Shown in pieces: positions 1 to 6,583 of a stretch of 6,583 nucleotides of DNA. The notes under the pieces were generated by a model. It was not told the DNA's origin. It searched no databases and saw only the letters and a program-made list of their open reading frames with translations. The stretch spans positions 1,556,646 through 1,563,228 of the forward strand of contig CP058707.1 in assembly GCA_013414745.1 (NCBI GenBank). The letters run 5' to 3'. A program made the position numbers and the translations under genes. The first letter of the stretch is position 1. Each line of letters opens with the position of its first letter. The stretch comes from Bacteroidota bacterium. Lineage in GTDB: Bacteria > Bacteroidota > Bacteroidia > Chitinophagales > Chitinophagaceae.

Positions 1-651
1 GTGTTTTAGTAAGTTAATCTGGTCCCAATCATTCAGCGACTCAGTAGCTTCATCAAAAAATTTAAACGGGTCATTTTTACTTAAACGCAAATAGGAAGAA
101 CGGGCCTCTTTCCTAACCTGACTGTTTCCACTATAGGTAAATGGGAAAATTTTTGATTCAGAGGCTGTAATGGAGAGTGCGGACAACTCCTGAATGCCTT
201 TCATTTTATCGTATGAGCTGGAGAAGTCAAACTTCTTTTCGATATAAGCTTCAATTCCAAGGGCACGAATCAAGCGGTTGTATGGTTCGTTCACCCGAAA
301 GTTAAAATTGATTTTACTGATGATCAACCGATCGGTGATTAATCGGAGATTCGTTTTATTGAGTTTACCCACTTGTCGGTTAAAATCTTCATAGATATCC
401 CGTTCTTCATAGAGGTTGTCATCATCAAACAAGTACTTAATCAACAATTCATCAATCACCGGAACGAGCCGTTCTTCGCGCTGGGTTTGGCGAACATAAA
501 CATAACGAATCCAGGACATAACAGCTAAAAAGCCGGATACAAGCAGGATACACCCTAAAATAAAGACAATACATACCTGTATTATGACCGGGAAGGAAGT
601 CAAACGGGCATAAAACGAGAAAATATAATCAACAAGACTTAGTAGTGCCAA
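1..651 (-). CDS. Membrane-anchored HEAT-repeat-type protein, N-terminal part (runs off left edge)
   Basis: The minus strand is open without a stop from a TAA at 679-677 down to the window edge, giving about 217 residues from a proposed TTG start at 651. No ATG lies upstream of 519, and starting at that ATG would lose the membrane segment, so TTG (or another non-ATG codon nearby) is preferred; the start is uncertain. Residues about 20-48 form one strong hydrophobic helix (FPVIIQVCIVFILGC and onward) followed by RYVYVRQTQREER, so the rest is probably cytoplasmic. The soluble part is charged and helical, and near the edge contains QVRKEARSSYLRLSKNDPF and SLNDWDQINLLKH. That wording is typical of Bacteroidota proteins annotated as HEAT-repeat domain proteins (from memory, not searched). 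It lies 61 bp downstream of the receiver gene on the same strand and is probably co-transcribed. No frameshift is seen. Its exact role is unknown; a scaffolding or signalling role is inference. Confidence 0.7.
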   Translation of the reverse strand, partial: MALLSLVDYIFSFYARLTSFPVIIQVCIVFILGCILLVSGFLAVMSWIRYVYVRQTQREERLVPVIDELLIKYLFDDDNLYEERDIYEDFNRQVGKLNKTNLRLITDRLIISKINFNFRVNEPYNRLIRALGIEAYIEKKFDFSSSYDKMKGIQELSALSITASESKIFPFTYSGNSQVRKEARSSYLRLSKNDPFKFFDEATESLNDWDQINLLKH

Positions 652-712
652 ACTCGCGGGTGTAAAATTCCCGCCAAATTACTTCAAAATAGCCGAATAA
701 GGTATTACTTTA

Positions 713-1116
713 TTATTGATTGATGGTTCGGGAAACAGGTACTTTGAGCGGTCGGTTCAGCTGCAAATTAGAAATTGTAGTTAGTAAGTCTTGAAGATCA
801 ACCGGTTTATGGAAAATCGCATCCGGTTCAAGGTCGATATACGCGGCATTCATATCCGCATTATTTGTGGGTGTAATCAGAATAAAAGGAATATTCTTTT
901 CCGCAGTTTTCACTTTCAGCCAGGCGGCCGATCCAAGCCACTACGATGAGCCAATTGGGTTGAGCTCACCACAAAATCAAACTCTTCATTATTCAGAAGG
1001 TTCTTTGCTGTATTCCCATCTGAGCAAATAACGGATTCGATATTTTTACGTTCAAAGAACATCTGGAGCGTTTTTGTGAAATACAAATCACTGTCCAGAA
1101 TTAAGGCTTTATTCAT
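713..1116 (-). CDS. Single-domain response-regulator receiver protein lacking the phospho-acceptor Asp, one frameshift
   Basis: The start is the ATG at 1116 (MNKALILDSDLYFTK), not the upstream in-frame ATG at 1152, because the receiver fold begins with the ALILDSD strand. The frame breaks near 928-932. One missing base, for example a third G in GATCGGCC, joins SGLD to AAWLKVKTAEK and gives 134 residues, a normal length for a lone receiver with no output domain. Visible landmarks are acidic residues D8 and D10, T82 in FILITP, and the conserved lysine K104 in HKPVD. The position equivalent to CheY Asp57 is Ser52: the motif reads DFVVSSTQLAHRSGL, and S52 sits eight residues before G60, as Asp57 does before Gly65 in CheY. 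Codon 52 is TCA, so a single miscall cannot explain the loss. It is therefore probably an atypical receiver used for protein-protein interaction and not for phosphorelay. It is followed by the membrane HEAT-type gene, likely its operon partner. Confidence 0.8.
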
Positions 1117-1430
1117 GTCAAGTAGTAGATTAACAGGGTAAATTTCAGGCACTTTAGGCGTCTGGCAAAATAATAAATCCGGATTTCCGCTTTATTATGG
1201 CATATTTGGCATCCAAATACATATATTATTCATTAAGAACTATTTACATTACTTTTTATTTTCATATAATTTTTATTAATATATTATAGTTTGTTTGTTT
1301 TCTGGGTTTTACATCCCGAATCCTGATTTCTGGCGATTTTATCAGAAGGGCATCTGAGAAACAAATTGGCTAATTTTTTTGGTTTTTTATTTCAAACACA
1401 AGAAGTAAATTTCAGTCTGATGAACCGGCC
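1117..1430. promoter_or_regulatory. AT-rich divergent intergenic region
   Basis: These 314 bp separate the minus-strand receiver gene from the plus-strand surface-protein pair, so they should carry both promoters. The stretch around 1220-1300 is extremely AT-rich. Strings resembling the Bacteroidota -7 element TAnnTTTG occur, for example around 1285-1293 and 1371-1381 on plus and TATTTTG near 1170 on minus. All have the wrong internal spacing by at least one base, so no promoter is assigned. No coding potential or RNA gene is visible. There is no Shine-Dalgarno sequence before the ATG at 1431, which is normal for Bacteroidota. Confidence 0.5.
1203..1219. promoter_or_regulatory. 17-bp perfect dyad, possible operator
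   Basis: The arms TATTTGG and CCAAATA are perfect 7-bp inverted copies separated by CAT. The dyad lies 87 bp upstream of the receiver start and about 210 bp upstream of the first surface-protein gene. A direct repeat TGGCAT at 1197-1202 and 1207-1212, exactly 10 bp apart, overlaps its left arm. This layout would suit a dimeric regulator. In AT-rich DNA such a dyad can also arise by chance, and no regulator is known for it. Confidence 0.3.
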
Positions 1431-3620
1431 ATGAAAAAATTTTTACACCCCTTCTATTTTTTTGCGTACTTCTTCATGCATACTCAACGCTGAACGCTCA
1501 GATATATTATATGGATTTTTCCATTCAGAATCTGCAACAGACACAAAATAATCAATTTGAATTTGAAGTGTGGTTGAAGAATATGAATCCGAATGATACG
1601 GTCAAATTAAGTTTTCTTCAATTCGGCCTAGACCTTCCCGCACAATTGGGCAATGGTGGTACGATGAGTATTACACGAACCGCATGGGATCCGGCATTTA
1701 ATGGAACACCCTGGGGCGTTGCCGGTTTACCCCAAATTCAGGGACAACCTAATGCACCTACCATTCGGGTGCCCTCTATCACCGGCAACGCCTCCTGGCC
1801 ATAGAAATACCCGTCACAGGAAATGGAATTCTGTATGGGAAGTATCAGGTTACGAATACAATTCCTTTTGCTTCGAACACTTTGTACAGCCGATTATTGT
1901 AAAAGATGTGATTCCGGGAAAACCCGCACGATTGTTGCCGGCTATGTAAATGGCGCTATTTCAGGCAATGCCTATACCTATTACCTGAGTACCCCGGTAG
2001 CAGATACCAATTTTCGCCTCGACAATCCACCGGTGCCTTCAGTCGTTTTAAACCCGACTCCCTTGGTTTGCCCGACCACCGCATCGGTATCCGTTACCAA
2101 TCCTTCCTGTTATGGACTCACTGGGAATGCCTCTCTTCAACTTCTTCCTGCTCCGGGCATGACATCAGGTACCTATATACTAAACGGTGGTGCTGCTGTA
2201 AACTATAGCAGTAACCCATTCAGCATAAGTGGACTAGCACAAGGTATCCATACGGTCACCATACAGAATGATACGGCTTGTCCGCCCTTTGACGTATTTG
2301 TAAACATTGGCGGACCACCGGGTCCTTTGGCAACCTCTAGCTTGGTGGTAGTGCCTCCAACGTGTTCACCAGGTTGTGATGGTCATAATATATTGGTCAC
2401 CAACAACGGCTCGAGCCCATATACCTATACGGTTACGGGCCCTGTGACGCAAACTTCGAATGCGCAACTTGATAATTTATGTGTAGGTAGTATATATACC
2501 GTACAAACAGTGGATGCTGTGGGATGTTCGAATACGCAAACATTCACGGTGGCTCCCGGACCCACTTTTTCAGTGCCAATCAGAGTGCCTGCAACAGTTA
2601 TACCTGGCCTATTAACGGACAAACCTATACCCAAAGCGGCACCTATACTTCTCCGTATCTGAATCCACAAACAAATTGTACTGAAACACGTGAGTTGATT
2701 CTGACCATTCATTCAGGAAGCAGTTCTTCTTCTATAGTATTTGCAACCAGTTCCTACTTCTGGCCATGTAACAATCAAAATTATACCCAAAGTGGTACCT
2801 ATACCTGTTACACCATAAACAGCGTAGGATGCCCAGATACACAAACCTTGATTCTTACACTCTGTAATTTGAATGTGACGACCAGCAATGTGACCACCTG
2901 CGAAAATGTTCCGGTCACCTTAACCGGTTCGCCGGCAGGAGGTACTTTTAATATACCCAATCCTTATAGCGGACCACAAACGAATTTCACCTATGTTTAT
3001 ACCGATCCGAATACCGGTTGTAGCGATTCGGCTTATGGCGTAGTCAACATCATCGGCCCGTCACTGGTAAGTGGCGTTTTGTGAATGCGATTTCAGCAAC
3101 TACCGCCAATGCGATCTGGTCAGCCAGCTCTACAACCAGTATGTACGAGATACAATATGCTGTAACTGGTTCAGGCAACTGGATCAATGCAGGCCTGGTT
3201 GCTGCTCCTCAAACAACCTACCTCATCAATGGTCTGCAACCGAATACCTCCTACCAGGTTCGCGTGAGGGGTTGTGTGACTTAAATTCGCCACATCCCTG
3301 GAGCAATCCGTATCAGTTTATGACCTTTGCCACCGGTATCCATGACTTAAATGAAACCAATTCGCTGACTATTTACCCTATACCCGCTCAACAAGAAATT
3401 GTTGTGCGTGTAGCTCCTTTAACTAGTCAAGCTGAATTACAGATAGTAGATATCAGTGGGCGAATCCTTTGGACTGAACATATTTTTACTGAAGAGCATA
3501 CCGTTCAAATTGGCGCATTAGCCAACGGTGCCTACTTCGCTCATCCGATTTTCAAACGGAGAAAAACGCATCGCCCGTTTTATTAAAAGGAATAAAATCG
3601 ATTTAAATCATGCCTTATGA
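1431..3620 (+). CDS. T9SS-exported modular surface protein A (SprB-like, FN3, type A sorting domain), eight frameshifts
   Basis: The start is ATG 1431. Supplying one T in the T7 run at 1457-1463 gives a clean signal peptide, MKKFLHPFYFF then CVLLHAYSTLNAQ, with cleavage likely before the Q. Further breaks are near 1793-1795, 1879-1880, 1919-1922, 2565-2570, 3077-3080, 3268-3273 (one base each) and 3539 (two bases). All were placed by alignment to the neighbouring paralogue, giving about 732 residues. Domains by corrected residue: unrecognised beta-rich N-terminal domain 25-200; SprB-like modules about 212-298 and 304-375; two SYTW/TYTQSGTYT repeats 387-481; Ig-like module starting at VTTCENVPVTL 482-546; FN3 546-632 (YEIQY, TSYQVRVRG); T9SS type A domain 646 to the end (IYPIPAQQ, ILDISGR-like VDISGR, GAYF, NGEKRIARFIK). 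This predicts transport through the outer membrane and surface attachment or release. The stop at 3618-3620 overlaps the next ATG by 4 bp; a further missing A near 3584 would instead stop it at 3593-3595. It may be a true pseudogene, but sequence error is more likely. Confidence 0.8.
2587..2868 (+). repeat. Two-copy aromatic/TYTQSGTYT protein repeat in surface protein A
   Basis: Copy 1 contains CNSYTWPINGQTYTQSGTYT and ends in ELILTI. Copy 2 contains SSYFWPCNNQNYTQSGTYT and ends in TLILTL. Each is about 40 residues, with an aromatic strand, a Tyr/Thr/Ser-rich turn and a Cys before the last strand. Similar repeats (S-Y-T-W ... Y-T-x-S-G-T-Y-T ... C-D-S-x-x-x-L-x-L-T-I) are common in large Bacteroidota T9SS substrates, from memory. 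They are probably small beta units in the stalk. Confidence 0.7.
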
Positions 3621-5792
3621 AAACAATTCGTTCTCTTGTATTTCTTTGCATTTTAAGTGTAGCTGCTTTCGGAACCTCCTCGGCGCAGATATACTACATG
3701 GAGTTATCTATCCAGAACTTACAACAATTAACTCCGAATTCATTTGAATTTGAAATTTGGGTGAAGAACCTGAATCCGAATGATACCGTAAGACTTTCCT
3801 TTGTTCAGTTTGGGTTTGATATACCAAATTATATCGCCAATGGCGGTATTATGACCATTACCAAAACGGCCTGGGATCCTCAATTTAATGGCACCACATT
3901 GGGCAGTACAGGTAATCCCCAGATCATTGGTCAACCTGCAAACCCTCATATTGCAGTACCCAGCATTACCACCACTTTTAACCAAACCATTGTACTGCCC
4001 ACAACTGGCAATGGCATCATGTATGGCCGCTATGTAGTTCAGAATACAGCCCCTTTTTTAACGAATGGCTATCTTTATTTTGTCATCAACAAAAATTCAG
4101 TCATTCCTAAAGCCCGAACTGTAACGAGCGGATACTTAAAGGATACCAACGGTACTTACCTCCCATATGGGTACTTCTATCCCAATAGCACACCGATTCT
4201 GGATACCATTCATTTCCTGGATTCACCGCCAACTCCAACGTTGATTCTAAACCCCGGTACAACCATTTGTCCAACCTATGCCCAAACAGTTATCACGTCT
4301 CCTACCTGTTATGGAGGAAGTGGTAGTGTTGCCATCGACCTTTAGCGCCTCCTACAACAGCCAGTGGAACATACCAGATTAACGGTGTTCCGAGTGGTAC
4401 GTATACCGGAAATGCTTTCAATATCAGCGGACTTGCCACAGGGACCCAAACCATTACTGTATTAAATGATCCGTTGTCCCGCACTCACTATTCCTGTTAC
4501 AATTGCAAGTCCTCCCGCCTTAGTACCTGCCTGGAATAACCTGAATTTACCATCTTGTTTACCCGGTTGTGATGGAACGGCAACCCTTTATACTGTTGGC
4601 GCTCAGCCCCCTCTGGTGTATTCATTAAGCGGCCCGGCAACACTCACGAATAATACCAACCTGAATACTCTTTGTTCTGGATCAACCTTTACTGTTCAGG
4701 TAGTCGATGCCATTGGGTGTACGGGCACACAATCATTTACGGTTCCATCTCCAGCGCTGAATTTCAGTAACAACGTGAGTAGTTGCAATTCATACTATTG
4801 GCCAATGAATGGACAAACTTATACGCAGAGTGGTACGTATTCCACCACAAGCACCAACCCATTAAACAATTGTGTGGAGAACCATAGTATTCAGTTAACT
4901 ATCCAAAACGGCAGCAATTCAACAATCAATATCAGCAGCCCTCCTCCGTATTTCTGGAATTGCACCAATACAACATATAGTCAAAGTGGCATCTATCCTT
5001 GTTATTCAATCAATGCCTTCGGATGCCCGGATACCCAGATGTTACACCTGACCATCTGTACCCTCGCAGTAAATGCGCCGAATGTTACAACCTGCGAAAA
5101 TGTTCCGGTCACTTTAGCGGGTTCTCCTTCAGGCGGAAGTTATTCTGTTTCCAATCCGTATACAGGGCCTTCTATAGCCTATACCTATGTGTATACCGAT
5201 GCGGCTACCGGATGTACCGATTCGGCCGTGGGGTATATTGATGTACTCCTGCCTGTTTCAGTAACTGCAGTGTATGCAAATAGTATTCATGCACAATACG
5301 CCAATATTATTTGGCAGGCCGCTCAGGGCGCAATCGGTTATGAAATTCAATATCGATCAGTGGAAGCGGCAACTGGATTACTGCGGGAACAGTTAATGCG
5401 CCGACTTTAAGTTTTACCTTAACCGGTTTAAATCCTATGACTACCTATGATGTGCGCGTTCGTGGATATTGCGACCTCAGTGTACCTTTCCCCTGGAGTA
5501 ATGTCTATACTTTTACCACCGCCCCGGCAGGAATGGAATCACCACGTGAAACATACGGACTGCATCTTTTCCAAACCCCACAAAACATGCTGTGACCATT
5601 GAAAGTAGTGGTGGTGGTATGATTCAAGAAGTTCAAATTTTAGATATCAGCGGACGAATCTGTATACAAAGCCATCCATTGTCAACATCCTCAGTCATCC
5701 CAATTACCTCACTTTCGGAAGGTATATATGAAGCTCGAGTTTTGATGGATAATCAACGTTGGTATAGTATGCGTTTAATGGTGCATCCATAA
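3617..5792 (+). CDS. T9SS-exported modular surface protein B, paralogue of A, four frameshifts
   Basis: The start is ATG 3617, giving signal peptide MKTIRSLVFLCILSVAAFG then TSSAQ, cleaved likely before the Q. Breaks lie near 4341-4343 (T3, needs T4), 4474 (two bases), 5360-5362 (one base, probably G) and 5567-5570 (T4, needs T5). Correction gives exactly 727 codons. Domains: N-terminal beta-rich domain 25-203; SprB-like modules about 214-302 and 306-377 (PSCLPGCDGTATL); two SYYW/TYTQSGTY repeats 387-482; Ig-like module with TTCENVPVTLAGSPSGG 482-545; FN3 545-634 (GYEIQY, TTYDVRVRG); type A sorting domain 648-726 with LHLFPNPTKHAV after correction, ILDISGRI and EGIYEARV, ending RLMVHP. In the N-terminal domain 37 of 53 aligned residues match protein A, starting at NSFEFE. 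It is likely exported by T9SS and displayed or released at the cell surface; the ligand is unknown. The 4-bp overlap with gene A suggests translational coupling. Confidence 0.85.
4778..5060 (+). repeat. Two-copy aromatic/TYTQSGTYT protein repeat in surface protein B
   Basis: Copy 1 contains CNSYYWPMNGQTYTQSGTYS and ends in SIQLTI. Copy 2 contains PYFWNCTNTTYSQSGIYP and ends in MLHLTI. Each copy matches its counterpart in protein A better than it matches the other copy in B, for example by the shared GCPDTQ in copy 2. So the two-copy arrangement predates the gene duplication. Confidence 0.7.
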
Positions 5793-5841
5793 CCCACCTG
5801 GAGTATCGGTCAGTGAAAATTAGGGAAGGCTACTCCCGATA
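5793..5841. terminator. Possible structured region at convergent gene junction
   Basis: Only 27 bp separate the stop of protein B from the stop of the convergent hydrolase gene. Two competing short stems can form: GGAGTA (5800-5805) with TACTCC (5831-5836), and TATCGG (5804-5809) with CCGATA (5836-5841). They overlap, so only one can form at a time, and neither has a following T-run. A bidirectional transcription end is expected here from context, but the structure itself is weak evidence. Confidence 0.2.
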
Positions 5842-6583
5842 AACAGATTGTTGTTCGGTTCCCAAAAGAGAAAATCCAGGCCATCAACAATGCCATCGCC
5901 ATTCAGGTCGGATGCCAGATACCCGGTAGCAAATTGGTTATTGTCTTGTTCCCATTCGTTATAGTCTAATCCGTCTACCACCGCATCCTGATTCAGATCG
6001 CCCGTATGGAATGCATAAAATCCTGAACCGGTATTGGCTTGATTGCTGCCGTAAGCCTTGACAGCCGATGTGGTAAAATTGTACGCATGAACCGGTAGTA
6101 CAACTTGTGGTTGTGCCGACCAGGTTTCAATATGATTCCTGTGTTTGATACCTATATATGCCGATTTTGCAATGGTTGAATCCGGAAACAATACCAAAGA
6201 CGTGCCGTCGGTCTTAAGGATTGATTTTGAACGCCCCAATAAGGCGTACGGCGGGTTGGAACGATACAGACTAACTTCTATCGTGTCGGTATAGGGAAGG
6301 GACGTAGTATTTACGATTCCCTGTTGATAGAGCACCGGATACATACTATTTCCACCGTTCAGATAAGATTGTAACAGGCAACTTAAATTCATACGTTGTT
6401 GGCAGTTGCCGTACATCAGATAATGACTTTTAGCCGGAATATGCGTGAGCAAACCAAAATTGGCATGATACAAAAGTGAAGTACCATAGGCGGTTAGGGC
6501 ATTGAACTGACCGTTAGTGGACATACACCGTTGCGGGCACACATCGTTATTCCAGCTCCAGGCATACCAGCCTACTTTTTCTG
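5820..6583 (-). CDS. C-terminal part of a probable GH5-like glycoside hydrolase with dockerin-like tail (runs off right edge)
   Basis: The minus strand is open from the right edge to TAA at 5822-5820, giving 253 visible residues with no frameshift. The GTG at 6542 is only an internal codon: reading continues upstream as EKVGWYAWSWNND. That segment plus MSTNGQFNALTAYGTSLLYH resembles the end of a GH5-type (beta/alpha)8 barrel, where GWLAWSW lies on the last strand. The catalytic glutamates would be outside the window, so family and substrate are not proven. Next, about 50-175 of the portion counted from 6542, comes a beta-rich segment (DTIEVSLYRSN, AYIGIKHRNHIETWSA) that I recognise as common in Bacteroidota secreted proteins just before calcium loops. 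The tail has two DxNxDxxxDGLD motifs, GDLNQDAVVDGLDYNEWE and SDLNGDGIVDGLDFLFWE, forming a dockerin-like EF-hand pair (about 6005-5870). No T9SS sorting domain follows; the protein ends FIGSSLP. It is probably exported, but the signal peptide is not visible. Confidence 0.65.
   Translation of the reverse strand, partial: EKVGWYAWSWNNDVCPQRCMSTNGQFNALTAYGTSLLYHANFGLLTHIPAKSHYLMYGNCQQRMNLSCLLQSYLNGGNSMYPVLYQQGIVNTTSLPYTDTIEVSLYRSNPPYALLGRSKSILKTDGTSLVLFPDSTIAKSAYIGIKHRNHIETWSAQPQVVLPVHAYNFTTSAVKAYGSNQANTGSGFYAFHTGDLNQDAVVDGLDYNEWEQDNNQFATGYLASDLNGDGIVDGLDFLFWEPNNNLFIGSSLP

Larger units (their letters stand above)
1431..5792 (+). repeat. Tandem gene duplication (paralogues A and B)
   Basis: Two head-to-tail genes of about 2.19 kb share the same domain order along their full length. 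Protein similarity is high, but the DNA is mostly diverged. The longest identical run I noticed is 23 nt, coding for the TCENVPVT region (2896-2918 and 5090-5112). The duplication is therefore old enough for synonymous sites to have drifted, and this is not an assembly duplication. Confidence 0.85.

Noticed and set aside
1323..1348. Hairpin CTGAT/ATCAG with TTCTG/CAGAA before surface gene A
   Set aside because: The arms are only 5 bp, the loop is long and there is no T-run, so chance pairing is likely.
1285..1381. Bacteroidota-type -7 promoter elements (TAnnTTTG) for surface gene A
   Set aside because: Candidates have an internal spacer too short or too long and no TTG at the right upstream distance.
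1701..1949. Plus-strand open frame of 82 codons with an ATG start
   Set aside because: Only its last part (IIVKDVIPGK) is real, as a frameshifted piece of surface protein A; the rest is out of frame.
2425..2712. Minus-strand open frame of 95 codons
   Set aside because: It lies opposite well-supported coding sequence of surface protein A and has no recognisable motif.
2587..2868. CRISPR or DNA-level tandem repeat array
   Set aside because: The repetition is at protein level with diverged codons; there are no regular spacers or identical DNA units.
3740..3985. Minus-strand open frame of 81 codons
   Set aside because: It is a shadow of the N-terminal domain of surface protein B, whose plus-strand reading aligns with A residue by residue.
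4999..5241. Plus-strand open frame of 80 codons
   Set aside because: It is out of frame with the repeat and Ig-like modules of protein B and has no domain pattern of its own.
1431..5792. Programmed ribosomal frameshifting as the explanation for the breaks
   Set aside because: Twelve events in two genes, many at non-slippery sites and at different places in the two paralogues, do not fit programmed recoding; lost bases are simpler.
1..6583. tRNA, rRNA, insertion sequence or integrase signatures
   Set aside because: No cloverleaf, rRNA-like stretch, transposase motif or terminal inverted repeat with target duplication was seen on either strand.

Overview
The window looks like the chromosome of a Bacteroidota member (a gliding or polymer-degrading marine or environmental type is an inference). 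The support is two secreted proteins with SprB-like repeats, fibronectin type III (FN3) modules and type A sorting domains of the type IX secretion system (T9SS), a HEAT-type membrane protein of a Bacteroidota family, a dockerin-like tail next to a probable glycoside hydrolase, AT-rich intergenic DNA, and no clear Shine-Dalgarno sequences.

Layout from left to right. On the minus strand, 1-651 is the 5' part of a membrane-anchored cytoplasmic protein that continues off the left edge. Just upstream of it on the same strand, 713-1116 is a single-domain receiver protein with one frameshift and no phospho-acceptor aspartate. The two are probably one operon. Positions 1117-1430 are an AT-rich divergent intergenic region with a 17-bp dyad. 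On the plus strand, 1431-3620 and 3617-5792 are two tandem paralogues of about 730 residues. They share one architecture: signal peptide, an unrecognised beta-rich N-terminal domain, two SprB-like modules, two aromatic/TYTQSGTYT-type repeats, an Ig-like module, FN3, and a T9SS type A domain. Convergent to them, on the minus strand, 5820-6583 is the C-terminal part of a probable GH5-like glycoside hydrolase ending in two dockerin-like calcium loops; its N-terminus lies off the right edge.

The dominant oddity is that the receiver gene and both paralogues are broken by 13 frame changes. All 13 can be explained as missing bases (eleven of one base, two of two bases), most of them in short homopolymers. 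When the missing bases are supplied, the receiver becomes 134 codons and the paralogues about 732 and 726 codons, and paralogue alignments and family motifs run through every break. I read this mainly as deletion-type sequence error in the assembly, not as gene decay, so the three genes are annotated as whole coding regions with frameshifts.

Functionally the right three quarters encode exported, surface-displayed or released proteins: two adhesin-like modular proteins and a probable polysaccharide-active enzyme. The left quarter encodes a membrane/signalling pair.
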